14,046 bases of DNA. Origin: Oscillospiraceae bacterium. Its GTDB lineage: Bacteria; Bacillota_A; Clostridia; Oscillospirales; Oscillospiraceae. Position numbers and translations under genes: made by a program. Of this stretch, positions 1-5,404 are shown in pieces. The notes beneath the pieces were generated by a model. That model saw nothing but the letters and a program-made list of their open reading frames with translations. It did not search any database and was not told where the DNA came from. The first letter of the stretch is position 1, and the number at the start of each line of letters is the position of its first letter. Location: positions 1 to 14,046 of the forward strand of contig JAFQHF010000163.1 of NCBI GenBank assembly GCA_017398105.1, in the 5' to 3' direction.

Positions 1-165
1 GAACTCACGGGGGCCACGGGTAGCGTTCTTGCGAGCGTCACGGCAAGCCTTGCAGCGCTGGGGCTCGTTCTGGAAGCCGCGCTCTGCGTAGAACTCCTGC
101 TCACCGGCGGTGAACACGAACTCGTTGCCGCACTCTTTGCACACTAAAGTCTTATCTTCGTACAT
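1..165 (-). CDS. Zinc-ribbon domain protein, 3' end cut off by window
   Basis: This is the first 55 codons of a gene reading out of the left edge. The start is ATG at 163-165, preceded by an AGAGAGG ribosome site 8 bases upstream. Two knuckles are visible: C9-x2-C12 in the LVCKECGNEF context and C38-x2-C41 in PQRCKACRDARKN, about 26 residues apart. This is the layout of the 'probable zinc-ribbon' family (zf-trcl type) common in Clostridia. The four cysteines should bind one zinc ion. The basic stretch after the second knuckle (R42, R45, K46) would suit nucleic-acid contact, but the family has no established function that I know of. It has its own promoter and is separated from ruvB by 188 bases, so it is probably not part of the ruv operon. 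It is complete at the N-terminus only. Confidence 0.85.
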   Translation of the reverse strand, partial: MYEDKTLVCKECGNEFVFTAGEQEFYAERGFQNEPQRCKACRDARKNATRGPREF

Positions 166-267
166 TGGAAATACCTCTCTTCGGTTTGTTGTTGCCCCGT
201 GAAATCCCAAGATAATGTTATAACGCAGGGTCGATTGTAGTAGGTGACAGCTTCTGCCACAAGTCGG

Positions 268-296
268 ATTATACACAAATATGAACAATTTGTCAA
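268..296 (-). promoter_or_regulatory. Sigma-A promoter of the zinc-ribbon gene
   Basis: Read on the minus strand, a perfect -35 TTGACA (291-296) and a perfect -10 TATAAT (268-273) are separated by exactly 17 bases. Transcription would start near 261, leaving a leader of about 95 bases before the ATG at 165. Both hexamers match consensus exactly, so this should be a strong promoter. It lies just after the end of ruvB on the same strand. Confidence 0.8.
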
Positions 297-353
297 TGCT
301 CTGGAAAATTTTTTCTGTTCAAATTTGGACGGTTATGCGCAGTTACGGTGTGA

Positions 354-1394
354 TTAAATGGAAAATTGTGCCTGTCCCTGATAGGGGATATGAAGGTGTT
401 CATATGCCAGCGCGGTAACGCACCGGCCCCGGGGAGTCCGGGTCAGGAAGCCCAGCTGCATCAGGTACGGCTCATACACATCTTCCAGTGTCACGGCTTC
501 CTCACCGATGGTGGCGGCCAGGGTTTCCAGGCCCACAGGGCCGCCGCTGTAATTCTGGATGATGGCGGTCAGCATCCGGCGGTCGATGTTGTCCAGACCC
601 AGACGGTCCACTTCCAGCCGGTGCAGGGCCAGGTCGGCGGCTTCCTTGGTGATGGTGCCGTCACCCATGACTTCCGCGAAGTCCCGGACACGGCGCAGGA
701 ACCGGTTGGCGATTCGGGGCGTGCCCCGGCTGCGGGAAGCGATCTCCATAGCACCCTTGGGGTCGATGGGCATACCCAGAATGGTGGCAGACCGGGTAAC
801 GATCCGGGCCAGCTCCTCCGGAGTATACAGCTCCAGGCGCAGATTCACGCCAAACCGGTCGCGGAGGGGGGCGGACAGCTGACCTGCCCGGGTGGTAGCC
901 CCCACCAGGGTAAATTTCGGCAGATCCAGACGGATGGAATTGGCACTGGGGCCCTTGCCCACGATGATATCAATGGCAAAGTCCTCCATGGCGGGATACA
1001 GGATCTCCTCCACCACCCGGTTCAGCCGGTGAATTTCATCGATAAAGAGGATATCGCCGGGATTCAGGTTGGTCAGCAGGGCAGCCAGGTCGCCGGGTTT
1101 TTCAATGGCAGGACCGGAGGTGACCCGGATATTCACGCCCATCTCATTGGCGATAACACCTGCAAGGGTGGTTTTGCCCAGGCCGGGAGGGCCGTAGAGC
1201 AGGGTGTGATCCAGAGGCTCGTTCCTGCGGCGGGCGGCTTCAATATAAATAGCCAGATTCCCCTTGGCCTTTTCCTGACCGGTATAGTCGCTGAGCAGCT
1301 TGGGCCGCAGACCGATCTCACCGGCATCCTGGGGCGCATAGGAAGGGGAGATGATGGGAGCAGTATCCAGATCCTGAGAAAATTCCAAACTCAT
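354..1394 (-). CDS. ruvB: RuvB, Holliday junction branch-migration ATPase
   Basis: RuvB is the hexameric AAA+ motor that works with RuvA to drive branch migration at Holliday junctions during recombinational repair in the cytoplasm. The 346 residues match the usual family length. The Walker A motif GPPGLGKT is at 68-75, Walker B is FIDEIH with D119-E120, and GATTRAG near 165-171 carries the predicted arginine finger R169. LRDRFG at 177-182 is the next AAA+ landmark, and the C-terminal winged helix contains [10 protein letters not shown] and [15 protein letters not shown]. The start is supported by GGAGG at 1402-1406, seven bases before the ATG. It is the last gene of the small-ORF/ruvC/ruvA/ruvB operon, but a 128-base gap holding a palindromic element separates it from ruvA, so it may be less tightly coupled than the upstream genes. 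Confidence 0.97.
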   Translation of the reverse strand: MSLEFSQDLDTAPIISPSYAPQDAGEIGLRPKLLSDYTGQEKAKGNLAIYIEAARRRNEPLDHTLLYGPPGLGKTTLAGVIANEMGVNIRVTSGPAIEKPGDLAALLTNLNPGDILFIDEIHRLNRVVEEILYPAMEDFAIDIIVGKGPSANSIRLDLPKFTLVGATTRAGQLSAPLRDRFGVNLRLELYTPEELARIVTRSATILGMPIDPKGAMEIASRSRGTPRIANRFLRRVRDFAEVMGDGTITKEAADLALHRLEVDRLGLDNIDRRMLTAIIQNYSGGPVGLETLAATIGEEAVTLEDVYEPYLMQLGFLTRTPRGRCVTALAYEHLHIPYQGQAQFSI

Positions 1395-1416
1395 TTGATG
1401 ACCTCCAAGTGTATGC

Positions 1417-1527
1417 GTTGACAGTTAATGGTTGAAAGATGACAGTTATGGCGCCGCTTTCCGGCAATTTTGAAAGAGTCTCAAAGGGGACATCACAACT
1501 GTCAACTGTACACTGTCCATTGTCAAC
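1417..1527. repeat. Small inverted-repeat element between ruvA and ruvB
   Basis: The ruvA-ruvB gap is filled by a sequence with similar ends in opposite orientation. The left end (plus strand, from 1417) begins GTTGACAGTTAATGG and carries a second copy, GATGACAGTTATGG. The right end (minus strand, from 1527) begins GTTGACAATGGACAGTG and carries a second GTTGACAGTTG. The ends are therefore imperfect terminal inverted repeats, each built from a GTTGACA-type unit used twice. The right end overlaps the last codons and stop of ruvA. No open frame lies inside. It resembles a miniature inverted-repeat element; no flanking target duplication could be recognised. Confidence 0.55.
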
Positions 1528-2128
1528 TTTTCATCACCATGGCGCGCAGTGCATGGCGGACCATATCTTCCGTGGATGCATTGGGATCGACACCTTTCAG
1601 GGCGGCATTGATCTCGGCGGGGGAGTAGCCCAGCTCCTGCAGGGCGGCATGGGCCAGGGAGGCGTTGCTGCCCTTCTGGACGGGTGCTGCGGCGGTATTG
1701 CCCATGGAGAAGTCCAGCTCCATATTTCCGCCGCCGATCTTATCCTTCAGCTCCAGGATGATCCGCTGGGCGATCTTCTTGCCGACACCCTGGGCGGCGG
1801 TGAGCATTTTTTCGTCACCGGTCATGACCGCCAGAGTAAAGTTCTGGGGGCCGCCGGCAGAGAGAATGGCCATAGCGGCCTTGGGTCCGACACCGTTGAC
1901 AGAGGTCAGCAGCTCATAGCACCGCTGCTCCTCCCGGCTGGAAAAGCCGTACAGGTCAAAGGCATCTTCCCGGATGGATTCGGTAATATACAGCTTTGCG
2001 GTTTGATTCAGCTTCAGCTGACCGGCGGTATAGGCAGTGACACGGCATCCGTAGCCCACACCTCCGCAGTCGATGACTGCCAGACCGGGCTCCAATACGG
2101 CAACGGTGCCGGAAACATAATATAACAT
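1523..2128 (-). CDS. ruvA: RuvA, Holliday junction DNA-binding subunit
   Basis: RuvA tetramers grip the four-way junction and load RuvB onto it. The 201 residues are standard length. The N-terminal OB-fold domain opens MLYYVSGTVAVLEPG and contains the typical DCGGVGYGCRV turn. The two helix-hairpin-helix motifs are visible as LLTSVNGVGPKAAMAIL and LTAAQGVGKKIAQRIILEL. A flexible linker (rich in Asn, Ala, Ser, Gly) leads to the C-terminal RuvB-binding domain ending in MVRHALRAMVMKS. The start is supported by GGGAGG overlapping the ruvC TAG stop; the gap to ruvC is 11 bases, so the two are translationally close. The final codons and the TGA stop lie inside the GTTGAC end of the neighbouring palindromic element, so the extreme C-terminus may have been set by that insertion. 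Confidence 0.97.
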   Translation of the reverse strand: MLYYVSGTVAVLEPGLAVIDCGGVGYGCRVTAYTAGQLKLNQTAKLYITESIREDAFDLYGFSSREEQRCYELLTSVNGVGPKAAMAILSAGGPQNFTLAVMTGDEKMLTAAQGVGKKIAQRIILELKDKIGGGNMELDFSMGNTAAAPVQKGSNASLAHAALQELGYSPAEINAALKGVDPNASTEDMVRHALRAMVMKS

Positions 2129-2139
2129 GGGAAACCTCC

Positions 2140-2643
2140 CTATTTGTTCTGATTATGAATTTGCGCCAGCAGAGATGTGCTGGAGCGGGCGTGGCACAGG
2201 GCGATGGCGATGGCATCGGCGGCATCGTCGGGCTTGGGCATGGCGTTTAGGTGCAGAAGCCGCCGGGTCATATCCTGCACCTGATGCTTGGTGGCATTGC
2301 CGTAGCCAACCACCGCCTGCTTGACCTGCATGGGCTTGTATTCAAACATGGGAATACCTGCCTGACGGATGGCCAGCAGGATCACGCCGCGGCTCTGAGC
2401 CACATTGATGCCGGTGGTGACGTTCTGACCAAAGAACAGTTCTTCGATGGCTACCACATCCGGCTGGGTTGTCCGGAGCAGCTCGGTCATGTCATTGTAG
2501 ATCACTTCCAGCCTCCAGGAAAATTCTGTATTGGGGGGCGTGGTGATGGCACCGCAGTTCAGCAGACGGAACTGACTGCGCTGGGCATCGATCAGACCGA
2601 AACCGGTGATGCCGTAACCGGGGTCGATTCCCAGGATACGCAT
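2140..2643 (-). CDS. ruvC: RuvC, Holliday junction resolvase
   Basis: RuvC is the dimeric, magnesium-dependent endonuclease that cuts Holliday junctions symmetrically once RuvAB has moved them. The 167-residue product is close to the E. coli length of 173. All four catalytic acids are present: D7 in LGIDPGYGITGFG, E67 in VAIEELFFGQN, and D140 and D143 in PKPDDAADAIAIA. The open frame runs further upstream to 2835, but the true start is ATG at 2641-2643: it begins the conserved MRILGIDPG and has GGAGG about 8 bases ahead. This ATG overlaps the stop of the preceding small gene by one base (TAATG), a classic translational-coupling arrangement. Confidence 0.96.
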   Translation of the reverse strand: MRILGIDPGYGITGFGLIDAQRSQFRLLNCGAITTPPNTEFSWRLEVIYNDMTELLRTTQPDVVAIEELFFGQNVTTGINVAQSRGVILLAIRQAGIPMFEYKPMQVKQAVVGYGNATKHQVQDMTRRLLHLNAMPKPDDAADAIAIALCHARSSTSLLAQIHNQNK

Positions 2644-2810
2644 TACAGGCCGCCTCCGGCTATGGCGATCAGCTGATAGATCACAAACAGAATAAACAGC
2701 ACCAGACCGATTCTGGCACCCCAGACCTGCCATACAGGACGGGGAAGATAGCCTTCGTCCTTTTCTTCGGAAGTCCGGGCGGCAGTCTCGTTTTCGTGGG
2801 TATTTTCCAT
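2643..2810 (-). CDS. Small single-span membrane protein, first gene of ruv operon
   Basis: This is a 55-residue open frame too short for routine ORF calling. It starts at ATG 2808-2810, with AGAGGTG about 7 bases upstream, and stops at TAA 2643-2645, sharing one base with the ruvC ATG. Residues 1-20 are strongly acidic and polar (MENTHENETAARTSEEKDEG). YLPRPVWQVWGARIG forms an aromatic, basic edge, and residues about 34-50 (IGLVLFILFVIYQLIAI) are a good transmembrane helix, ending AGGGL. The charge pattern suggests an N-out or tail-anchor-like small protein; topology is uncertain. I do not recognise a family. The ribosome site, the coupled stop-start and the promoter directly upstream argue that it is a real gene. 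No function is claimed. Confidence 0.75.
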   Translation of the reverse strand: MENTHENETAARTSEEKDEGYLPRPVWQVWGARIGLVLFILFVIYQLIAIAGGGL

Positions 2811-2830
2811 GGATTTCACCTCTAACGGAT

Positions 2831-2839
2831 ATCATAGCA
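2831..2839 (-). promoter_or_regulatory. Probable extended -10 promoter of the ruv operon
   Basis: On the minus strand, TGC followed by TATGAT (-10 at 2831-2836, TG extension at 2837-2839) lies just upstream of the small membrane-protein gene. No good -35 stands at 17 bases, which is tolerable for an extended -10 promoter. Transcription would start near 2824, giving a leader of only about 14 bases that already contains the ribosome site. No LexA/DinR box was recognised nearby. Confidence 0.5.
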
Positions 2840-2913
2840 CATTTGTTTCAAAATTCCTAGTCGGATTTTTGAATTTCGCGGGAGAAATTCCGGATTCACC
2901 GGACGAAAAGGAA

Positions 2914-2934
2914 GGACGCGCATTTCGCGCGTCC
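2914..2934 (-). terminator. Hairpin with T-rich tail at left end of repeat element
   Basis: GGACGCGC (2914-2921) and GCGCGTCC (2927-2934) form a perfect 8-bp stem with a five-base loop. Read on the minus strand it is followed by TTCCTTTTCG, a moderate T-tract. It could stop transcripts from the sugar-transport operon before they reach the ruv promoter about 75 bases further on. The nearly identical hairpin at 3214-3234 makes it also a repeat boundary. Confidence 0.5.
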
Positions 2935-3234
2935 TCAGACTGTAGAAAAAGATATGTTAGCGCGCAGGCCCCCTCTGAGAGGGGGCTGTCACGGCGGGAG
3001 CCGTGACTACGACTCGCCAAGAGCCGCCTTCGGCGGTTGCTCGCTTGTACAGCGCTGCGGCGCTAGTGGGGGAGAGAACCGAAAAGTTTTGAAAATCTAA
3101 GATAAATTGTGATAATTGAAACTTTTTCTCTCCCTCAGTCAGCTTCGCTGACAGCTCCCTCATCAGAGGGAGCCTTAGGCGCTACCGCGCCAGAAGGTTT
3201 ATCGACACGCTGAGGACGCGCATTTCGCACGTCC
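2914..3234. repeat. Composite structured repeat element A (two inverted arms)
   Basis: The 446 bases between the ruv operon and the permease gene hold almost nothing but this 321-base element. Near-identical 21-base hairpins, with the same loop orientation, bound it (2914-2934, 3214-3234), their starts exactly 300 bases apart. Inside, two arms face each other. Right arm (minus strand): GGCGC/GCGCC stem at 3178-3191, GCTCCCTC/GAGGGAGC at 3154-3173, GTCAGC/GCTGAC at 3138-3152, then TGAGGGAGAGAA. Left arm (plus strand): GCCCCCTC/GAGGGGGC at 2968-2986, GTCACGGC/GCCGTGAC at 2988-3007, an extra hairpin-rich insert at 3008-3066, then TGGGGGAGAGAA. Both arms continue into AAAAGTTT-type sequence meeting near 3095-3120. 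No convincing coding frame lies inside. The right arm matches the repeat at the window's right end. Confidence 0.75.
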
Positions 3235-3239
3235 TTTTT
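3214..3239 (+). terminator. Hairpin plus T5 at right end of element A
   Basis: GGACGCGC (3214-3221) pairs with GCACGTCC (3227-3234) with one mismatch, which is a G-U wobble in a minus-strand transcript. Five Ts follow on the plus strand (3235-3239). It lies about 20 bases after the stop of the permease gene, which is transcribed the other way. As a classic terminator it faces the plus strand, where no gene precedes it. In the minus direction the stem lacks a T-tract. Its role as the operon's 3' hairpin is therefore plausible but unproven. Confidence 0.45.
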
Positions 3240-3256
3240 GCGGGTATGGAAAAATC

Positions 3257-4129
3257 TCAGCCCTTCACGGAGCCGGCGGTGACACCCTTGATGATGTACT
3301 TGCTCAGACAGATGTAAACGATCATGACCGGCAGAATGGCGAGCAGGATGAACATGTACACCTTGCCCATGTCGAATTTGCTGTAGTCTGCGCTGCGCAG
3401 CTGAGCGATCATGATGGGCACGGTCTTCATCTCCGCCTTATCCAGCAGCAGGGCAGGCAGGAAGTAGTTGTTCCAGGACTGGACGAAGGAGAAAATCAGC
3501 TGCACTGCCAGAGCGGGCTTCAGCATGGGCAGGATGATCCGGTTGAAGGTGTAGAATTCGCCGGAACCGTCCACACGGGCAGCATCCACGATCTCCATGG
3601 GCAGCACGCTTTCCATGTACTGCTTCATGTAGAAGAATACCACGGGCGCGGCGATGCTGGGAACGATCAGGGGAACATAGCTGTTGGTCCAGCCCAGGCG
3701 CACGCACATCTGGTAGAAGCCCACGGCATAGACCTGATTGGGGATCACCATGATGGCCATGATGAAGGTGAAGGCCGCTTTTTTCAGCCGGAAGTTGTAG
3801 GCATGGATGCCGTAGGCGGTCAGGGCGGAGAAATAGGTGGACAGCAATGCGGAAGAAGCGGCGATCACGAAGCTGTTCAGCATGCCCCGGGGGATATCAA
3901 TGGAGGCATCCGTCCAGGCATTGCGCAGGTTGATGAAGAACTGGTCGCTGAAGGCCAGGCGGAAACCGCCCTGCAGATCCGCGTTGGAGCGGGTGGAGTT
4001 GACGATCAGCATATAGAAGGAGAACAGGCACATAAAGCTCAGGAAGATCAGGATCGCGTACACAACGGCACGGCTGGCCTGCAGCATGAGTCTGGCCTTG
4101 CGGCTGTCAGAGGTATTTGTCTTTGCCAT
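3257..4129 (-). CDS. Sugar ABC transporter permease, MalG-type
   Basis: This is the second integral membrane subunit of a carbohydrate uptake (CUT1) ABC importer. From the chosen start it has 290 residues. The first span is near 19-42 (AVVYAILIFLSFMCLFSFYML), with four or five more hydrophobic segments after it. The cytoplasmic coupling loop that docks on the ATPase is clear near 179-205: EIVDAARVDGSGEFYTFNRI. The C-terminus ends ITKGV-like (YIIKGVTAGSVKG), typical of MalG relatives. Two ATGs are possible. The one at 4135 is only about 2 bases after GGAGGG, while the ATG at 4127-4129 is 8 bases away, so the latter was chosen. The ribosome site begins immediately after the upstream permease stop, indicating tight co-expression. 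The substrate cannot be read from the permease. Confidence 0.93.
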   Translation of the reverse strand: MAKTNTSDSRKARLMLQASRAVVYAILIFLSFMCLFSFYMLIVNSTRSNADLQGGFRLAFSDQFFINLRNAWTDASIDIPRGMLNSFVIAASSALLSTYFSALTAYGIHAYNFRLKKAAFTFIMAIMVIPNQVYAVGFYQMCVRLGWTNSYVPLIVPSIAAPVVFFYMKQYMESVLPMEIVDAARVDGSGEFYTFNRIILPMLKPALAVQLIFSFVQSWNNYFLPALLLDKAEMKTVPIMIAQLRSADYSKFDMGKVYMFILLAILPVMIVYICLSKYIIKGVTAGSVKG

Positions 4130-4142
4130 AATCATTCCCTCC

Positions 4143-5078
4143 TTACTTGTCCTGCTTGGTGAGACTGCGGTAGACCACCAGACTCAGCAGACCGGTGATG
4201 ATGAAGATGATCACGGAAATAGCACCGGCCATGCCGTAATTCTTACTGGTCTTTAAGTAGTTGTTCAGGAACATGATCAGCGTCATGGAGGTTCGGTTGG
4301 GGGTGCCGCCGCCGTTGGTCAGAACCTGGGGCACATCGAACATCTGCAGGCCGCCGATCATGGCGGTGATGATGGTATACACCAGAATGGGCATCAGCAG
4401 GGGAAGCGTCACCCGGAAGAAGACCTGGACGGAATTGGCGCCGTCGATATTGGCAGCTTCAAACATATTCTGGTCAATGCCCATGATGCCTGCCATCAGC
4501 AAAATGGTGGTATTGCCGAACCACAGCAGGAAGTTCATCAACATGATCATACCCCGGACCGTGACTTTCTGGGCGAAGAAATCAAAGCTGGCATCCAGAA
4601 TCCCCCATTCCAGCAGAGCCTGATTCACCGGGCCCACGGGGGAGAACAGGGTGTAAAACAGCATGGAAAAGGCCGATGCCATGATCAGGTTGGGCATATA
4701 GATGACGGTCTTGAAGAATTGCTGTCCCCGGATCTTCAGCCGGTAGCTGGTGAAGAAAATGGCCAGCAGCAGAGCAATCACGACCTGGGGGATCGCGCCG
4801 CCGATCCACAAAACCAGGGTGTTGCCTGCGTATTTCACGATATCGATGGTGCCGTTTTTGTCGGGTGTGAACAGCTTGACGTAGTTTTCCAGACCCACGA
4901 AGTTGGGACCCACCTGCTTCAGGCCGGAGCGGTAGTTTTCAAAGAAGCTGTTGTAGATGGTCAGCATCTGGGGATACAGCACAAAAATGGCATAGGTTAT
5001 GAAAAACGGAGCGATAAAGATGTAGCCCCACTTGGCATAACTGATGCCTTTGGATTTGTGGCCGGACAGTCGTTTCAC
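4143..5078 (-). CDS. Sugar ABC transporter permease, MalF/UgpA-type
   Basis: This is the first membrane subunit of the CUT1 importer, 311 residues. The first span is at about 17-37 (WGYIFIAPFFITYAIFVLYP), and the hydrophobic profile suits six spans. The ATPase-docking EAA loop is at about 203-230: MFEAANIDGANSVQVFFRVT followed by LPLLMP. The start codon is GTG at 5076-5078, supported by AGGAGG 8 bases upstream; an ATG inside that spacer is out of frame. It is separated from the second permease by 13 bases. A 326-base gap with a terminator-like hairpin and a nested palindrome lies between it and the binding-protein gene upstream, so transporter membrane subunits are probably made at a lower level than the binding protein. 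Confidence 0.93.
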   Translation of the reverse strand: MKRLSGHKSKGISYAKWGYIFIAPFFITYAIFVLYPQMLTIYNSFFENYRSGLKQVGPNFVGLENYVKLFTPDKNGTIDIVKYAGNTLVLWIGGAIPQVVIALLLAIFFTSYRLKIRGQQFFKTVIYMPNLIMASAFSMLFYTLFSPVGPVNQALLEWGILDASFDFFAQKVTVRGMIMLMNFLLWFGNTTILLMAGIMGIDQNMFEAANIDGANSVQVFFRVTLPLLMPILVYTIITAMIGGLQMFDVPQVLTNGGGTPNRTSMTLIMFLNNYLKTSKNYGMAGAISVIIFIITGLLSLVVYRSLTKQDK

Positions 5079-5144
5079 AGGACATTCCTCCTCGCGTTTT
5101 GTCTTCGATTCAAAGTGCAGGGATCTGCATTTTCAAGCGAAGGC

Positions 5145-5340
5145 AAAATTTGAAATGTGCTTATCGGGTTAACGCCGCAAGCTGGAAAATGACAACGTAA
5201 AATTGCACCCCGGTAGGGCGGCTTGCCCTCAAGCCGCCGCAATTGAAACCATTTTTTGTTTTGCGGCGGGCTGAGGGCAGCCCGCCCTACTGCAGATTGA
5301 TACCATGCTGCGTTAAGCCGATAAGCAAAATTTAAAATTT
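5145..5340. repeat. Nested palindromic element between binding protein and permeases
   Basis: The 326-base gap at 5079-5404 is mostly this element. The outer inverted repeat is GCTTATCGGGTTAACGC (5159-5175) against GCGTTAAGCCGATAAGC (5310-5326), with one mismatch in 17 bases. It extends outward through similar AAATTT-rich sequence (about 5145-5158 and 5327-5340). A second palindromic pair (5213-5290) sits in the middle, so it looks like one element inside another. The element starts directly after the terminator hairpin of the binding-protein gene. The remaining 66 bases (5079-5144) hold the permease ribosome site and a weak TGCAG/CTGCA hairpin. Confidence 0.65.
5213..5290. repeat. Twin REP-like (REPIN-like) inverted pair
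   Basis: Two 30-base units face each other, each starting GTAGGGCGG at the outside and ending CCGCAA at the inside. Each forms its own 8-bp hairpin with a six-base GCCCTC-type loop: GGCGGCTT/AAGCCGCC (5217-5238) and GGCGGGCT/AGCCCGCC (5265-5286). The units differ at four positions, and all four are accounted for by two compensated base pairs inside the local hairpins. The arrangement recalls the REP doublets of Gammaproteobacteria, but here it is in a Firmicute-like genome. Confidence 0.7.
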
Positions 5341-5364
5341 GGGGCAAGGCATACGCCTTGCCCC
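5341..5364 (-). terminator. Terminator or attenuator after the binding-protein gene
   Basis: GGGGCAAGGC (5341-5350) and GCCTTGCCCC (5355-5364) form a perfect 10-bp stem with loop ATAC. On the minus strand it is followed by AAATTTTAAATTTTGC, T-rich but interrupted. It lies 40 bases after the binding-protein stop and well before the permeases. Partial termination here would give more binding protein than permease, as is common in CUT1 operons. Confidence 0.65.
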
Positions 5365-5404
5365 AGGGAACATGTTACATCGGTTTACAAGTAAAGTTCA
5401 GCGA

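Noticed and set aside
297..353. Possible terminator after ruvB
   Set aside because: The CAAATTTG and TGCGCA palindromes are too short and there is no stem followed by a T-tract in the right direction.
366..1421. Open frame of 351 codons on the plus strand across ruvB
   Set aside because: It overlaps a fully convincing RuvB on the other strand. The product lacks any known motif and there is no suitable ribosome site.
2644..2835. N-terminal extension of RuvC in the same frame
   Set aside because: Conserved RuvC begins at MRILGIDPG with its own GGAGG. The upstream in-frame residues are Arg-rich nonsense, and the region is better read as the small membrane protein in another frame.
2957..3163. 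Open frames of about 62-68 codons inside element A
   Set aside because: They run through hairpins and inverted-arm sequence, have no good ribosome site, and the translated sequence is compositionally odd. They are by-products of the repeat.
2914..3234. Possible CRISPR array
   Set aside because: There are only two 21-base hairpins 300 bases apart plus inverted arms, with no regular repeat-spacer pattern.
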